Shown: positions 38,700 to 52,160, counted from the first letter of the stretch. The stretch is DNA of 64,000 nt from Spirodela intermedia (GCA_902729315.2 LR746273.1:6778501-6842500); one strand, 5' to 3'. Notes: generated from the sequence alone by a model not told the origin. Translations and numbers: made by a program.

Positions 38700-40670
38700 C
38701 AGAAATCTAAAGCTCCGTTTAGAAAATTGAGGAGCGTGATTGGTAGGAACATGGGAATTACAGAAAAGGAATCATAATTCACAAGACTCGAGAAACACTC
38801 GTCATAATGCTCAACGATAAAATTGGCTGGTTTTCAAGTACCGGTGACCATATTACATGGAGGTAGAAGAATCGGGAAGCCAAAAGAATGAATCTGAGTA
38901 ATATAGTTGAAGGCCCGAGTCTCCACCATCATAATATTCAGCATGTCATCCCTTTATCCTCTAAGCTTTCACAGTTGGTCATAGTTGATTGCTGTTGCGG
39001 CGAGGAGTGGGAGTGGGCTAAGCATCACTGTCCGAAGGAAACACTCGAATTTTCCTTGTGTATTCCCTATTTAATACCTTTCAGTTGGCAATCCAATGTT
39101 CTGTTATCTTCGAACAATGGTTCAAGTAGAGAATGTTAGGAAGCCATTGAAGGCTACATAGAGGACATGAACACTTAAAATTAACGTACATTTGAAATGC
39201 CAATATTGTGTTCTTATTTGATTGATACATAATTGGTGGAAACAATGAAAGCAGCGTAGAACACATTTTCCTGAGAAGAGGTGTAGGTGTCACAACCAAA
39301 CAACTATAAAATAAGGCGCGAGATACTTTTACAGTAGCTTAGACTCTAGGTGCCAAAAAAGAGCAGGAAATAGGGAGAAAAGAAAAAATAAGAAACACCA
39401 ATTCACCCCCTCCCTTATTGGTGACGCACTGTCAGACGAAACCTAGCAAGAAAAATATTATGATATTGTTTTTTCAATATCTGAACGCAATTTTCATAGT
39501 GTAAAATTGTCATTTTACACTTCAACACATCTATCAACATGAAATCTATCACGGATCCCAAAGCTATCACCTAGAAAATAAATTTTCTGGGGGGCCTAAT
39601 TCTTCAAAACTTTAGGTAGGAAAAATACCGCATAGAAAATAAGATATTGATGTATATATAAAACAAGAGGTTTAGAGAAATCAATCTTAGGTCGGATACT
39701 TGATTTTGAAGTATTAATTAAGAGGGATTCTCCCACATTCCCTTACAAAAGTTTATCTATATAAGTACTTACAATATTGAGGTTAGTCCAAAGACGAATC
39801 AATAGGTTAGAACTAGAACATAATTTAGGGGTTTTTCAAAATCTGAACAACATGGTCCGTGCTTAGAGGACTGAAAGCAAATATCAATGAAGACGGCAAA
39901 GCCTCTTCCACCCAAGAAAAAGAGCGGTATGAGGAAGATAAGGTCAGCCGTCAAGAAGAGAAGGACGCAGGTGAAGTCGCGCAGATGAGATGGACAAAGT
40001 CTGCAGACAAGAAAAAGAGGGGAAGGAAAAACGCGGGGGGCGGAGGGTACAACCAAGGTACCATTTCTACGCAATGAGAGCCTGTCTGTTTATCAGATGA
40101 ACGTTAAATTCAGGTAAAAATGTAACTCCGTCAAGATGAATATGGGCGGCAAGTAGTTGGAGGGCTCCGGAGGTTGAACACGATGCTACGGAGAGAAACT
40201 GGATGGATAAATTTAAATAAATTTCCCTAGAAAATAAAGTTATTCCTCGTATCGAGAAAATCAAACAACAAAAACAGAGTATGTTAGCATCAGAATCCAA
40301 CCAACCAACCAACCAACCAACCAACCAAACATCACTCGGTGAAGAAAGAATCCCAAACACAAACTCTAATCCCTCCCACTCTCTACATCACGCGTTGAAA
40401 GGGAAACTGATACTCAACAAGTCACGCCGAGGGCACCATCATTATCATCATATGATCTGATGGATCCTAAATCCAATTAATGCTTCGGAAACCATTCATC
40501 CTACGCCGTCTATCAATGTATCTACTGGTTTCCTTTCACGTGCAAGCAGAAACGGGAGTAACTCGGGAATTTTTACCAATAGAAGGCCAGATGGTTTAGT
40601 CGAGGTCGAACACGACCAGGATCTGCAGGGCCTCCTCCTTCAACCTCTACTCCCTCATTGCGCTGCTCTT
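38700..40670 (-). pseudogene. Broken MDP1 copy (intron 1, exon 1 and promoter)
   Basis: This segment matches MDP1 intron 1, exon 1 and upstream DNA (26890-28560). The exon 1 remnant (40657 to about 40577) keeps the ATG and the frame of the phosphatase start, but it has an in-frame TAG at codon 4, a deletion of about 27 nt before VVFDLD, and TAA in place of the Tyr codon of the DLDYT motif. Exons 2-4 are absent. It belongs to a second unit of the duplicated block and is not expected to make protein. The upstream flank to about 41050 is also homologous to the MDP1 promoter. Confidence 0.85.
40296..40328. repeat. (CCAA)n microsatellite
   Basis: About eight CCAA units in the MDP1-derived segment. 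The matching place in the intact gene (about 27780) has only irregular CAATCA/CCAACCA words, so the array expanded after duplication. Confidence 0.75.
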
Positions 40671-41239
40671 CCTCCTTCCACCTCTTCCGCCGCTCCTCTT
40701 TTCGCTTCCGACCAGGCGACGTTAGAAAGCAGGTGGCAATGCGCCTCCATTTCTTCTTTCTGAGATGGGCCAAGAGGCCATGCCATTCCTGAAAGGCGAG
40801 TCTCTCCTGGATTGACACGTGGATGAATGACATTCTACCCCGTGTATGTTTGCCAAGGCGCCTTGGAATTTCCGGCCAATGGGCCACGCGGGGCTCCTCG
40901 GTAGGAACGTGGGCCGGCTGTTAACATGGGCCGTGATTCTCACCTTTGGTTCCTGTGACGGTTGGGTTTTGCCACATGGACATATGACAGCACCCTGCTG
41001 AATATGATGCCATATCGTTTTTGGCATTCATGAGACCATAGTGGTCAATAAGAGCATTCTTTCATTGAGAAAAATAGCCGCATGAGGATGGTTTTTTTTA
41101 TATTTTTTAATTTAAAATAAAAATACCAATAAAATATTAAATTACGTGTGATCACCTCTTCACATCGTGGGGTTTGGAAGCCAAACTGATTCATTACAAG
41201 GTTAATTAGTAATATTATAATATTTGAATTATATTATAT

Positions 41240-42287
41240 AAAATCTAAATCATAGCAACTGAGAAAAGCCTTTAAACTTAGTTACATAATTGCTTTATGT
41301 TCAATATTAAGTATCAATACAACTCTTGAAAAGAGTGCCCATTTTCTAACATGATTTATAATGTATATTATTTTTTGGAGTAATTTTATCCTCTTTTAAG
41401 CAGGTCAAAGAGTAAAACGACTATGTAAAATGACAAAAGAGGAAGATGAGAAAAATGACAGCATGCCATTATTGTGCTAACACCAATTTTGATCATCATA
41501 TTACTACTAAATAACACAAAAAGTATGAAAAATTAGTGACTATAAAAGGAATACTCTCTCTAGAAGGGAAAAAAATACTAAGTGCACAAATTGAGGATGA
41601 AACAAGGGCAGAAGGCACTTATTTAATTGGAACCATTGTGGACCATCACCAAAATAATTCAAGCTTCCATAAGCATTGAGTTATTGCACCTAGAATGATA
41701 ACTCATTTGCATATTTAGCAGAGAACTAATGTTCTAGCAAACTGAGAGCTATTAATATCAAAGTGATTATCCTTCTATGGCACTTTGATATCAAAGTGTT
41801 TCTATCGAGTCAACTTTGATATTAATAGCTCTTGCGATCTATCTAGTGTAGTTTCCAAGATCGAGCTTCTTTGCTTCTCTAATTTGACTTCAATGATGCA
41901 ACCAATCATTAATCTCCTTTCAGCCCTCTATTTGCTTTTGTTATGAGAAAAGTCAATCGTATATTTCAAGTAGCTCCAAGAACAACCTGACTCCAGATGG
42001 TCTATTTCATCTTTTATACAAGAAGAGCAAACCAGATATTGTGTTCTCACGAGAGCGAATGATGGGTAGATGGAAAAAGGAAAAGCAAGAAATCAAGTCT
42101 ATTTAGAAACCTCTTAAACCTGGATTGAAAACAATGGTTTTATGTCTCCCTTTCTCTATAAGAGAATCATAATGATATACTGGTAGACATATTAAATTTA
42201 GAGTGCATGTCTCTTTTTTTTGGAACTAGTGTATAACATAGGTTATGGATAGGCTACTTTGTTAAGCCTAGTTGAGATATGAATCAT
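41240..42287. other. AT-rich intergenic with duplicated MDP1 flank
   Basis: The part 41240-41720 resembles 30590-31090 downstream of MDP1. An inverted repeat at 41745-41832 and unassigned sequence follow up to the LTR-like copy C3. No gene recognised. Confidence 0.5.
41745..41832. repeat. Inverted repeat with nested palindrome
   Basis: Arms 41745-41764 and 41813-41832 are perfect 20-nt reverse complements. Between them CACTTTGATATCAAAGTG (41781-41798) is itself a perfect 18-nt palindrome. The word CTTTGATAT occurs in both structures, so several foldings are possible. Confidence 0.8.
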
Positions 42288-44158
42288 TGACATGACTTAG
42301 TCATTGTATAATAAATCATACAAATTAAAAATTTATAAAACTAGAAAATACTATTTTTCAGATATTTAAAAATATTCAAAAAAAATACCAATCATAATTC
42401 AATAAAAGTTTCAAAAATAGTATTTTTTTTAAGCCAATCACATAGATATAATATAAGATCAGATAATATTTCAAAATTTTCTACAAAGAACATGATTTTT
42501 TTATAAATTTTAGACTAAGAAATAAAAATAAAATATAGTTAAAGTTTGTGAAAAAAAAGGTACAGACGTCAAGATGACGCCAATGCTCGACAAATGTAAA
42601 GAAGATAGAAATAGAGTTCTACCTGGTGATTCTTATGTAAGCGATTACAAATGTTTTAATTGGTTAAATTAAGATTTGTACAAGTTGGAAGAATCATAAT
42701 TGAACGAAGAATAATTTAGAAACTTGAAATCACATAAATTATTATTAAATAAAATAAAAATTAAGTTGAAAGTAAAAAAGATAATTTTGACCTTACGATA
42801 GTGATCGCTAGAATTTCGTATGTTTGAGAGGATCATCGAATAATGTCTATGACCTCAAAAGCTCTCCTTAGACATGGATGACTTAGACATTCACTAGATC
42901 TCTTTTCAAAGTCTAGAAAATGATAGTGGAAGTTAAATTAGTTAAAAAATAATAAAATAGAGTTTCGGCATCATGGCAATAATGTGTTAGAATTCTGAGT
43001 ATTTAGGAGGATTTTTGTATTATCAATGGTCTCAAAGGCTCTCATTAGACAAGGACGATGTGGACAATCTTTAGATCTTCTTATGAAGTCTAGAGATTAA
43101 TAAATTGGGTCATCAAATCATCTCCAGCAACTGTCACCCAACAGAGTAGAAAAATAATGACTTTGCAGCTCTTCGGTGTTTGTCACCTGACGAATATGAG
43201 CTAGATGGAGGTAAGGCACATCTTAGGAAACTTCATCCTTAGGTCTACACAACAAGAGGAGACTCTTCATTACATTTGATATGCTCTCATGAGGTGAGAA
43301 CTCACCTCTTAGTGGATTATCTTCTTCATTGATGATTTACTCAATAGATTTGCGATCCTTTTATCGCAAGTCATTTAACAATTTTAATAATGATGCTCCA
43401 TGAATCACATTGACAAGATTTTCATAGATGATTGAGTGATTCTGGTAGCTTAATCTTTCACCGGCGATCTATGGAAAAATCGTGGTTTAATCAAATAAAA
43501 ATATGAGTTTTGACTTTAGTAGGATTTGAACCCTCGCCGATCGCTCGCTTGCATAAGAGGGAGTGAAATAAGTATATAAATACCTTTATAAAGTGACATC
43601 ATTAGGGTACCTTGTGATAAACAAGAGGTATTTGACGTATAAATGATTAAAACATTTTGAGGAAGGTGTGACCGCAATTTAGTCTTATATTAGTTATACA
43701 TCAAATTTTGAGACGAATATATAGTAATACAAGATTTGGGATTTAATGAGTCCCTTTCTCACATGTGTATGACCATTCCTTGCCCCATGCCTGGTTAGCC
43801 ACTAGTGACGTGTAAGGAGAGTGACCCACACATGTCCCCATTAGTCCATCCTTAGTCGTTTGAGCCCCTACTCACAACTCTACTTGACTATCCTTCTGAT
43901 TTACTTGCGAGCACGATTGGTTGACATGTTCCACCTTTTTTCTATCATTTTATTTTATTTTTCTTTATTTATCTCAAAAAAAGATTATAAAAATTATATA
44001 AATTTACATAAAATCACATACTTAGTTAAAAAATCACATTAACTAACTAAAAAACTACTTTTTTATAATTTTAAACAAATATAAGTCTGTTTATCATGAG
44101 TTAAGGCTAAAATTATATTATTTATTAATTATTAACTCATGATAATAAAGACTTACTA
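42288..44158 (+). repeat. LTR-like repeat, copy C3 (full length)
   Basis: About 1.87 kb, from TGACATGACTTAG to ACTTACTA, flanked by ATCAT (42283-42287) and GTCAT (44159-44163), a 4/5 match for a 5-bp target duplication. It has the same internal order as C1 and C2. No coding sequence. It separates the MDP1 pseudogene unit from the RLK-B upstream region. Confidence 0.7.
43681..43724 (+). promoter_or_regulatory. Degenerate USE plus TATA inside C3
   Basis: AGTCTTATATTA replaces the USE consensus, but TATATAG at 43718 keeps the 25-nt spacing. The core of the USE is mutated, so this copy may be silent. Confidence 0.3.
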
Positions 44159-44189
44159 GTCATATCGCAAGAAGTTTTGTATTATCTCA

Positions 44190-45230
44190 TGTAAAAGAAT
44201 GTGCTTCAGCTGTGGGTGGTGTTCAAGAAGGTTTCAATCGAGGATAAGAGATAGACCCATTTGCGATCATACGCCAAGACTCATATTTATTTATTTATTT
44301 TACATCTATCTATTATAATTGTAGATATTTTATTCTTTAAGAATAGGAAGACCTAACACATATCAATGAATTTATACTGAAAGGGACCTCAAGGGGAAGG
44401 TTGCGGCATAGTGCTTTGTAATAACCATCCTAGCTCTTATCCGAATTTCAAAGAGAACATGGTTCCCAAAGAGGATTGGCTGAAGTAGCCCAACGAGGCA
44501 GCTAGATTAGCCAAACTTCAGCTTTCAAACTTCAGATGATACAGGAAGAAAACTATGAGATATATTAAAAAACTATGAATTTTTTAGTATCATTTCCAAA
44601 GGACTACGTTAGTCGGACCAATAGGGCAACATTTGCCCTCGTCATCAAACACGTTAACGTTACCTGATGTCCCATCCATGCGCTGAAAGGCTTTCATTCA
44701 CGAGGAACGATCAACCTTCTATGGGCGTGCAAGTAACTGCCACAGATGCCGTGCCAAAGTCGGGGTCAACTTTGGGCCGGTAGATAGGAAAGGTAACTCT
44801 GAGGCTCGGGATGTTCTGTTCTAAGCTTCACCTTCGAATTTTCACTGAGACCTGATCTGAAGCCCAAGCTTCCGACTTACCCGTGTGCCCGATCTTGTCT
44901 AACCCTATTTCCTTTTACAACATTTCTGTTTGACTCTCTCTCTCTTACAGCCACCATTTGGAGTATCGTACGCTGAAGGGCTATCAATCGGCCGGCGAGG
45001 TAGGACTCACCCACGAGGGCCCAACCCGGCCGAGGCTTTGGTTCGGGTCGCTCCGAAGCTCCGGCTCAGATCTAATGGCGTAATCCAGGCATGTAGGAAA
45101 GTGACAAAGATCCAATAGAGTGGGAGAGGCCGCCAGATATACTGACTCTGTCAAAGTCCCCCCATTGGCGTTGACCTGGTTCAATAAATGGAGATAGATA
45201 GAGAGGGAACATGAGGTTCCGCACTCACCA
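44190..45230 (+). repeat. RLK upstream module, copy M2
   Basis: Homologous to M1, oriented toward RLK-B, and ending about 900 nt before its ATG. Contains W-box words at about 44764 and 45165. A partial second copy of its right half follows at about 45400-45900, so the RLK-B upstream region contains a local tandem duplication. Confidence 0.55.
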
Positions 45231-45399
45231 ACCTTCGTTTTTTTCTTATTGGAATCTATGCTTCCGTCCCGGAAAGTGAGGGAGGAGACTAGGATTGTAT
45301 GAGGAGTTGTGCCATATGCCTAGACGTAACTTGACGGCCACTGAGCTGGACGTCGGCGATCTTCCCTGTCTGCAACTGTGAAATACAGGCGGCGGAGAA

Positions 45400-45900
45400 C
45401 GCGGCACCTGACAAAAACAGGCTCGACTTTGGAGTCGTTGATTGGAAAGGTAAGTCTGAAGGTTGGGCTGTTCTGTTCAACTCGTCTCCTTCGAATTTTC
45501 ACTGAGAGTTCATCTGAAGCTCAACCTTCCGACTAACGCCTATGCTCGATCTGCTCTTACCCTCTTTCCGTTACACCACTCCTGTTTGACTTTTTCTCTT
45601 ACAGCCACCGTTTGAAGTACCATAGCCGATCGGCCGGCGATGTAGGATTCCCCCACAAGGTCTCGACGGGGCCGAAGCTCTGGGTCGGGCCACTCCGAAG
45701 CTCCGGCTCAGACCTAACGGCGTAATCCAGGCCTGTACGAGAGTGACAATGATCCAGTAGAGTGGGAGAAGACTCCAGATATGCCGACCATGTCAAAAGC
45801 CCCCGATTGACGTTGACCTGGTTAAATAAATGGAGATTGTGAGGGAACAGCCTCTCCACGAATGATCTCCCGGACATGAAGCCGACGTCAAAACCAACCT
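45400..45900 (+). repeat. Partial second copy of module M2
   Basis: Repeats the CTCCGAAGCTCCGGCTCAGA, AATGATCCAGTAGAGTGGGA and GACGTTGACCTGG landmarks seen near 45050-45180 and 38500-38600. The insertion puts an extra set of W-box words within 700 nt of RLK-B. Confidence 0.5.
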
Positions 45901-46138
45901 TAATTTTTATAAAAATCTATACTTCCGTCCCGGAAACTGAGGAACGTGGCTGTTATTATATGAGGAGTTGTGCCGTATGCAAGAACGTCACTTGACGTTT
46001 ACTGAGCTGGACGTCCGCTATCTTCCCTGTCTGTAACTGTGAAATAGAGATGGTGGAGAACGCAGCACCTTCCATCCCCCCGCCCCCCTCTCCCTTGTCT
46101 CTGCGTGTAGAGCCTGTCAAGTTTCGCCGTCGTAGGGA

Positions 46139-49100
46139 ATGGAAGGAAGAATGAACTTCCCTCCGTTCAATCCCTGGAAGGGTTGCTTACTGACTCCTTG
46201 GCCATTCTTCTTCCTTTTTTTCTTCTTCTGCGTCTTCTCGTCATTTGCGACCCGGGTGGTTCAAGCCCAGACTCAGAAAGGTAACATAGCTCCCTACTCT
46301 TCTGCTTCATCCTGCTTCCCTCCCTTGTGGTTCCTCAGACGAAAGATGGACCCTCACTTTTATGAAACAAGGGCACTCTCGAGAGTTGATAAGTGGAAGG
46401 CGTTGCAGGCTTCATAAGCGTTGATTGCGGCTTCGCGGGTGGCTCGGAATATCGAGACGACGAAACAGGAGTAACATACATTGGTGACTCGCAATTCATC
46501 GACACGGGGGAGAACCATATCATCCCAGTCAACTCATCTTCGCGTCCATATCGAACCCTACGCAGCTTCCCCAACGGGACTCGGAACTGTTTTACGCTGT
46601 CCCCGGTGAAATCCGGCGACAAGTACCTGATTCGAGCCGGATTCCTCTATGGCAACTACGATGGCCGGGGCTTCCCCCCCATCTTCGATCTCCACATCGG
46701 GGTCAATTTCTGGACCAACGTCAAAATGGAATCTGACAGCCCAGGTGCTTCGGAGATAATCACGGTGGCGCCCGCGGATCTTATACGGGTGTGCCTTGTC
46801 AACACGGGTAAGGGCACTCCGTTCATATCCACGCTCGAGTTGAGGCCTCTCCTTGACTTCATGTATCCTCTCGCAAACGCGTCTCAATCTTTGGCCAACC
46901 ATCTGCGCTGGAACTATGGAATGGCGAACAAACTAAGGTGGCTATACTTTGAAACAATCCGTCTCCAATATTTGCTGACCATTTATTTTGCCATCTCCGC
47001 TTCTTTGCCTGACATTGTTTTGATTATTGAATCACCAAATATTATGAAACCATGTCAAGTCATCAGTTTTTTCTGCCCAAAAGGCTGGAAACTCAGAACA
47101 GGTCAACGGAGCACTAACGACGAGAGAAGGGCTATATAGCAGGGTTTTACGCTGCTGCCGTGAATACCGGATAGTGGGCTTGTATCTTTGCTGAGCATAA
47201 ACCATGGATACCTTTAATAAATGGGACACCTTTCTTGCGCAACGTTCTAGTGCACACACAGGCGATAACAAATAGAAATGACGGCGTATTTTTTTCTCTT
47301 GAAGGTATCCGGATGACCCTTACGACCGCGTCTGGGACGGTGTCGCCGAAAATTTCTTTACATTGAACACCTCCATCGAAGTTGTGGCAACAGAAGGAGA
47401 TGCCTTTCAGGTGCCCTCTCCGGTTTTAAGATCGGCCATCTCTGAATCACGCACCAACTTTCATCTAGATAGCTGGCAAGACATTGGAACCTTGGGCGAC
47501 AAGATATACATTGTCATGCACTTCGCAGAGCTCCAGAAGCTCAACCCAGCCAACGAGTCAAGAAGATTGAATATCTATGTGGTAGATGGTACGGTTTTGT
47601 TGTTCACGGATTACAGGCCCCCTTACTTAAGGGTAGATCATAAAGAGATCGTCGATACTCGACGTTCCGCATCCGGACTTTACAACATCTCTATCTACGC
47701 CACAAGCTCGTCCACTCTCTCTTACATCATCAATGCGCTTGAGAGTTTTGTAGTGAGGCAAATGAACGAATCACAAACTGACGTTCGTGATGGTAAGACG
47801 TCGTCTGATTTCCCTTTGCCCTCTCCTATTACACATTCACCTCATAGTTGTGTCCATGGTCACTATCATTTTATCAACTTCTACTATATCGTTGTACACC
47901 GACCTAGAATTCATTAACATTAGGGGTCCATGCGCTGAAAATTTGCCAAGTGCTGTCTCGTTGCCCATTATTATGTTTCGTTCTGAGTGTGTTGCTCACT
48001 TATATCAAAACATTGTACTTGGTGTATCAGTTTCTGCCATTGACGACATCAGAAGAGTATTAAGGCTTGTGAGAAATTGGGAGGCCGACCCATGTTCTCC
48101 AAGAGAATATATTTGGGAGGGAGTCAATTGCACGTACTATGAAGACTCTAGATCCATGAGGATCACTTCTCTGTGAGTGCAGTTGATAAAAAAAAACTTG
48201 TGGAGGAAAAAAATTAGAAGGGAAATGTTAGAAATTCATAGATTCATGATTGCTCAGATGGTGAAAAATTTGAATTGTGCAGGAACTTATCATCAAGCGG
48301 TCTAGATGGCCAAATTCCTACTTCGATTGGTAACCTGACTGCTCTTACAACACTGTAAGCATTAGTGCTTGAGAACATATAATAAAATTCTTTCTTCATA
48401 TTTATCCATCATAATTGGCATATAAATCATAATAAAGAAGATATAAACAGTCTTGTCTAGTTTCTATTCTTCGGTCATTAGTCATATAAGGTAAATCGTG
48501 ACAATTAATGAAACCTACCAACTTTCAGAGATTTGTCAAATAACAATTTGACAGGACCAGTACCAGATATTTTGGGAGAGTTATTGTCTCTTAGATTCAT
48601 GTAAGTTTCCTGTTCAACCTTATCCAATAATTGTTAACCACTCTGATGCTTGAAATTCTCCTAAGAGAAGGTTTATTTGATCATGTAGAAACTTGTCTGG
48701 AAATGAAGCCATTGGGGTCATTCCTCAAAATCTTTGTGAGAAGGTGTCCAAAGGCACTCTTTCTTTAAGGTTAGTGAAACCACTAGACAATAACAATGAT
48801 GTTTATTATGATTAAATTTCACAAATATAATATACGGAACAACTCAACAATGAGGTTTAATTATAGTGTCTATTTTTTTTTAGTGTATGAATACAATGAT
48901 CAAATAGGTGATGTAAAATGAAAAAGATGATGGGAGATCATAATGACACGAAAGTGAAAATTGTATAGTAAGTTATGACATCTAGTCAAAAAACTATAAT
49001 AGATGGTGTCCTTTTCAGTTTCACACAAGTAAACTTTGTGATTAAAATTATTACTAATATAATTTCTTTGAGAAATATTCATTTAGTGATAATCCTTTCT

Positions 49101-50854
49101 TGTTGATAGTATGAGTGGAAAGCTGAAGCAATGCAAGAATTCTGACACCAACAATAAGAAGGTTGTCATTCCTGTGACGATAACAACATCAATAGTTGTT
49201 ACAATTTTGTTGGTTGTATCATTTTGGATAATCAGAAGGAAGAGAAAATCTCATTCTTCTAGAGGTAAATTTTAGTATACCCTCCTCTTTGATATAAAAG
49301 CTCTTAAAACTAAACCAGTCCAAAGAGTTAAGAAACTTTCTCATTTTTTATGATATTCAAATCTTTTCAGGTGTCTTGAATAAAAAAAACTACACTAGAA
49401 GTGCTGAAACAGATGACAATGGCCGGAGAAGAGAAATTGTGCAATATACATATGCAGAAATTAGACAAATTACAAAAAACTTTCAACATCAAATTGGTAA
49501 GGGGGGATTTGGGATTGTTTATCTTGGTCACTTGAGAGATGGAACTATGGTTGCAGTAAAGGTTCTTTCTTCATCATCTTCACAAGGATCTAAAGAATTT
49601 GAAGCAGAGGTACAATCAAGTATTTAACATATCTTTATTACATAATACATTATTATCTAGTTAAAAATAATGTAGGACCCATCATTATATACAACATACA
49701 TATGAAGTAATGAGCTACTCATGTTTCAGGTTCTATTGTTGGCAAGAGTGCACCACAAAAACTTAGTGTGCTTATTGGGGTATTGTGATGATGCACAACA
49801 TTTATCACTTGTTTATGAATATATGGATAATAGAACCCTCCGAGATCATCTATCAGGTCTTGCTATTCAAATTACCTAATTCTCAATTTAATGGCATAAA
49901 TAGATGACCTTTTATAACATGAGCATCAACAATATAGGATACCACTAAAATAACTACCATTGTTCTTTTAGGTGAAATTCACAATGCTAGTCTTTTAAAT
50001 TGGAGCCAAAGAGTGAATATAGCACTTCAAGCTGCACAAGGTACCTTTGTTTGTACAAACTTGACTAAACTTTTCATTTGTCATAAAATAAAATTTTACA
50101 TGACCAAAAGTTCAAAAAAATTGCAGGGCTAGATTATCTACATAATGGATGTAGACCACCTATTATTCATAGAGATATAAAGAGTAGTAACATTCTCTTA
50201 AATTGCGGGCTTGTTGCAAAGATAGCTGACTTTGGACTATCAAGAGCATTCAATAATGATAGTGCTACACACATAACGACTGGGTTAGTTGGTACTCCAG
50301 GGTATCTTGATCCTCGGTATGTTTACTTCTTTATTGTTGTTCCTATAATTTTTTCTATTAAGTTTACACTTTTTTGTAAACTAATTGGTAAAATAGTAAA
50401 AAGTACTTATCGAGAATGATCTTCTCTTTATTTTTGCAGGTATTACCAAGACTATAGACTAAATGAGAAAAGTGATGTATATAGTTTTGGAATTGTTCTT
50501 TTGGAGATTATAACTGGTCAACCACCATATCAAAAGTCCATTGAGAAGACACATATTGTTAAATGGGTTCATTCAAAAGTTGACAGAGGTGATATTATGA
50601 GTATTATCGACCCTAGGTTGCAAGGAGATTTCAACATCAATATGACATGGAAAATAGTAGAAATAGCAATGTCATGTACATCAACAACACTAGAAGAAAG
50701 GATAACAATGAGTAATGTTGTTACACAATTGAAGGAATGCGTGGAGGTGAATGAATCACACAATGTGCTTGGAGGTGTCAATTCCTCAATGCAAAGTATG
50801 AATGACACATTATATTCTATATCAAGTACTCCACTAGCTTTATTAGCTAGATAG
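46139..50854 (+). CDS. Malectin-like LRR receptor kinase, RLK-B
   Basis: Thirteen plus-strand exons: 46139-46280, 46409-46937, 47305-47792, 48031-48172, 48283-48354, 48529-48600, 48689-48769, 49110-49264, 49371-49609, 49730-49856, 49972-50040, 50127-50316 and 50440-50854; in phase, 906 aa. Layout equals RLK-A: signal peptide, malectin-like region (about 48-386; [21 protein letters not shown]), NWEADPCSP linker, about three LRRs, TM (about 527-550), kinase. Lys624, HRD 720-722 and DFG 740-742 are present. The APE-type Glu is replaced: [11 protein letters not shown] has Arg769 (split codon CG|G), which normally pairs with a C-lobe Arg, so activity may be altered. The upstream modules are W-box-rich, as expected of WRKY-controlled relatives such as FRK1; regulation is inferred. 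Ten of 13 exons have the same length as in RLK-A. Confidence 0.93.
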
Positions 50855-51769
50855 TTTCTTATAGGTGATGAGTGAGTGCTGATTTAGATTCATGAGACTA
50901 TACCAAGATTGAAATTGTCAAACTAATTGTTTGAAGATTGTCTTAGACTTTAATCTTAACTTTAGTTTGGTTATAGACATCAAAAGAATTGTTTGTTCAA
51001 AACCTATGTTTGTAGAGCTCAATGATTTGAGTATTTGAGGAAATGAATGTTTTAAGTGCATATTAACTTTCATCAATGTTGGTTCTCTATGAAAATATGA
51101 AATAATAATGGTCTATTGGATACTTCCATCTTTGGAATTTATTTAATTTTTCATAATTACACTCATTGTTAGTGTCATTTCTCCTTACATGTAATGATCT
51201 TTTACACTTTTTTTAATAAGTGCATATTATTGCTCCTCAGTGTTGCATCAAAGATTAAAAGTGCTTGAAGGTTCCTTATTTCCAATATAGTAGTGTTGTT
51301 GAAAGGAATCTTCAAAAAAGATTATATGGAAATTATTTTATAAGGTCAACTAGTGATGTCGATTTTTGTAAACAGGAAGTGCATTAGAAAAATTTATATG
51401 ACATACATGCATGCATTGAGATCTTGTCTAGATCTATGAGTTCATGAGAACTCTTGCAACAGTCTAGCCAAACCTTCGTATATAGAATTGAAAATTTAAA
51501 ATTTGATTGTGCTGCAAGTCATATTAAGTCTCTATGTTAGTGTACAAAACAGAGATTTGTGGCACAGTTAGCTCAACTCGGTAAGATAGACATGCCTATG
51601 TCTTAATCGAGACTTTATCCTCTTGGCTTAAATCTCTCCTGTCCTTTGTCGGTACATATATGAAACATTTTCCCATTAGAGATGTCAAAGCCATGAATAT
51701 GGCTGCATTAAGTAGGGATACGTTACTCCGGATAAACGCTTAACGCCATGGGAGAGGTGAAAAAGGAAG

Positions 51770-52160
51770 AGAGGGGGGCCTTCATGGTTGGTCAAGCGAC
51801 ACTGAGCATAGGATTCTATGAGGCCCAAGGTTACATGATTCCTAGGATGCTAAGCGAGGAAGCCTACATCATCATGCAGTTTGTAGACATCGAGAGAGGT
51901 TCAATGATGACGAGACAGAGATAATCGACCTCTACAAGAAGGGAAATCTCGAGTTTCTAGACGAGGATTAGAGGCCTCCATTCATGGAGGCAGTTCATGC
52001 ATAGTATCACCTCTCTACTCTCTTGGTGGGAACCCTAGAGAGACAAATTCTCTGCCCACAGGTCGACATGCCTCGCACGCTCGACATCATCAATGGCTTG
52101 GAGAGCTTTTTTTTCAGACGGATGGACGATTTAAAAGCAACTGATGAGGATGGTAATATT
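51770..52160 (+). pseudogene. RLK exon 3 remnant
   Basis: A decayed piece of a malectin-like exon 3 follows RLK-B. Recognisable parts are IIMQFVDIE (for VVMHFAELE), KKGNLEFLDED with a following TAG and RPPF, then IINGLESFFFRRMDD and a GATG/GT donor-like end near 52155. The pieces lie in different frames with a stop codon between them. No exon 1, exon 2 or kinase remnants were found beside it. It probably marks a third, mostly deleted RLK. Confidence 0.7.

Noticed and set aside
40290-40330. Short direct repeats that could suggest a CRISPR array
   Set aside because: It is a simple CCAA microsatellite in a plant genome with no spacer structure.
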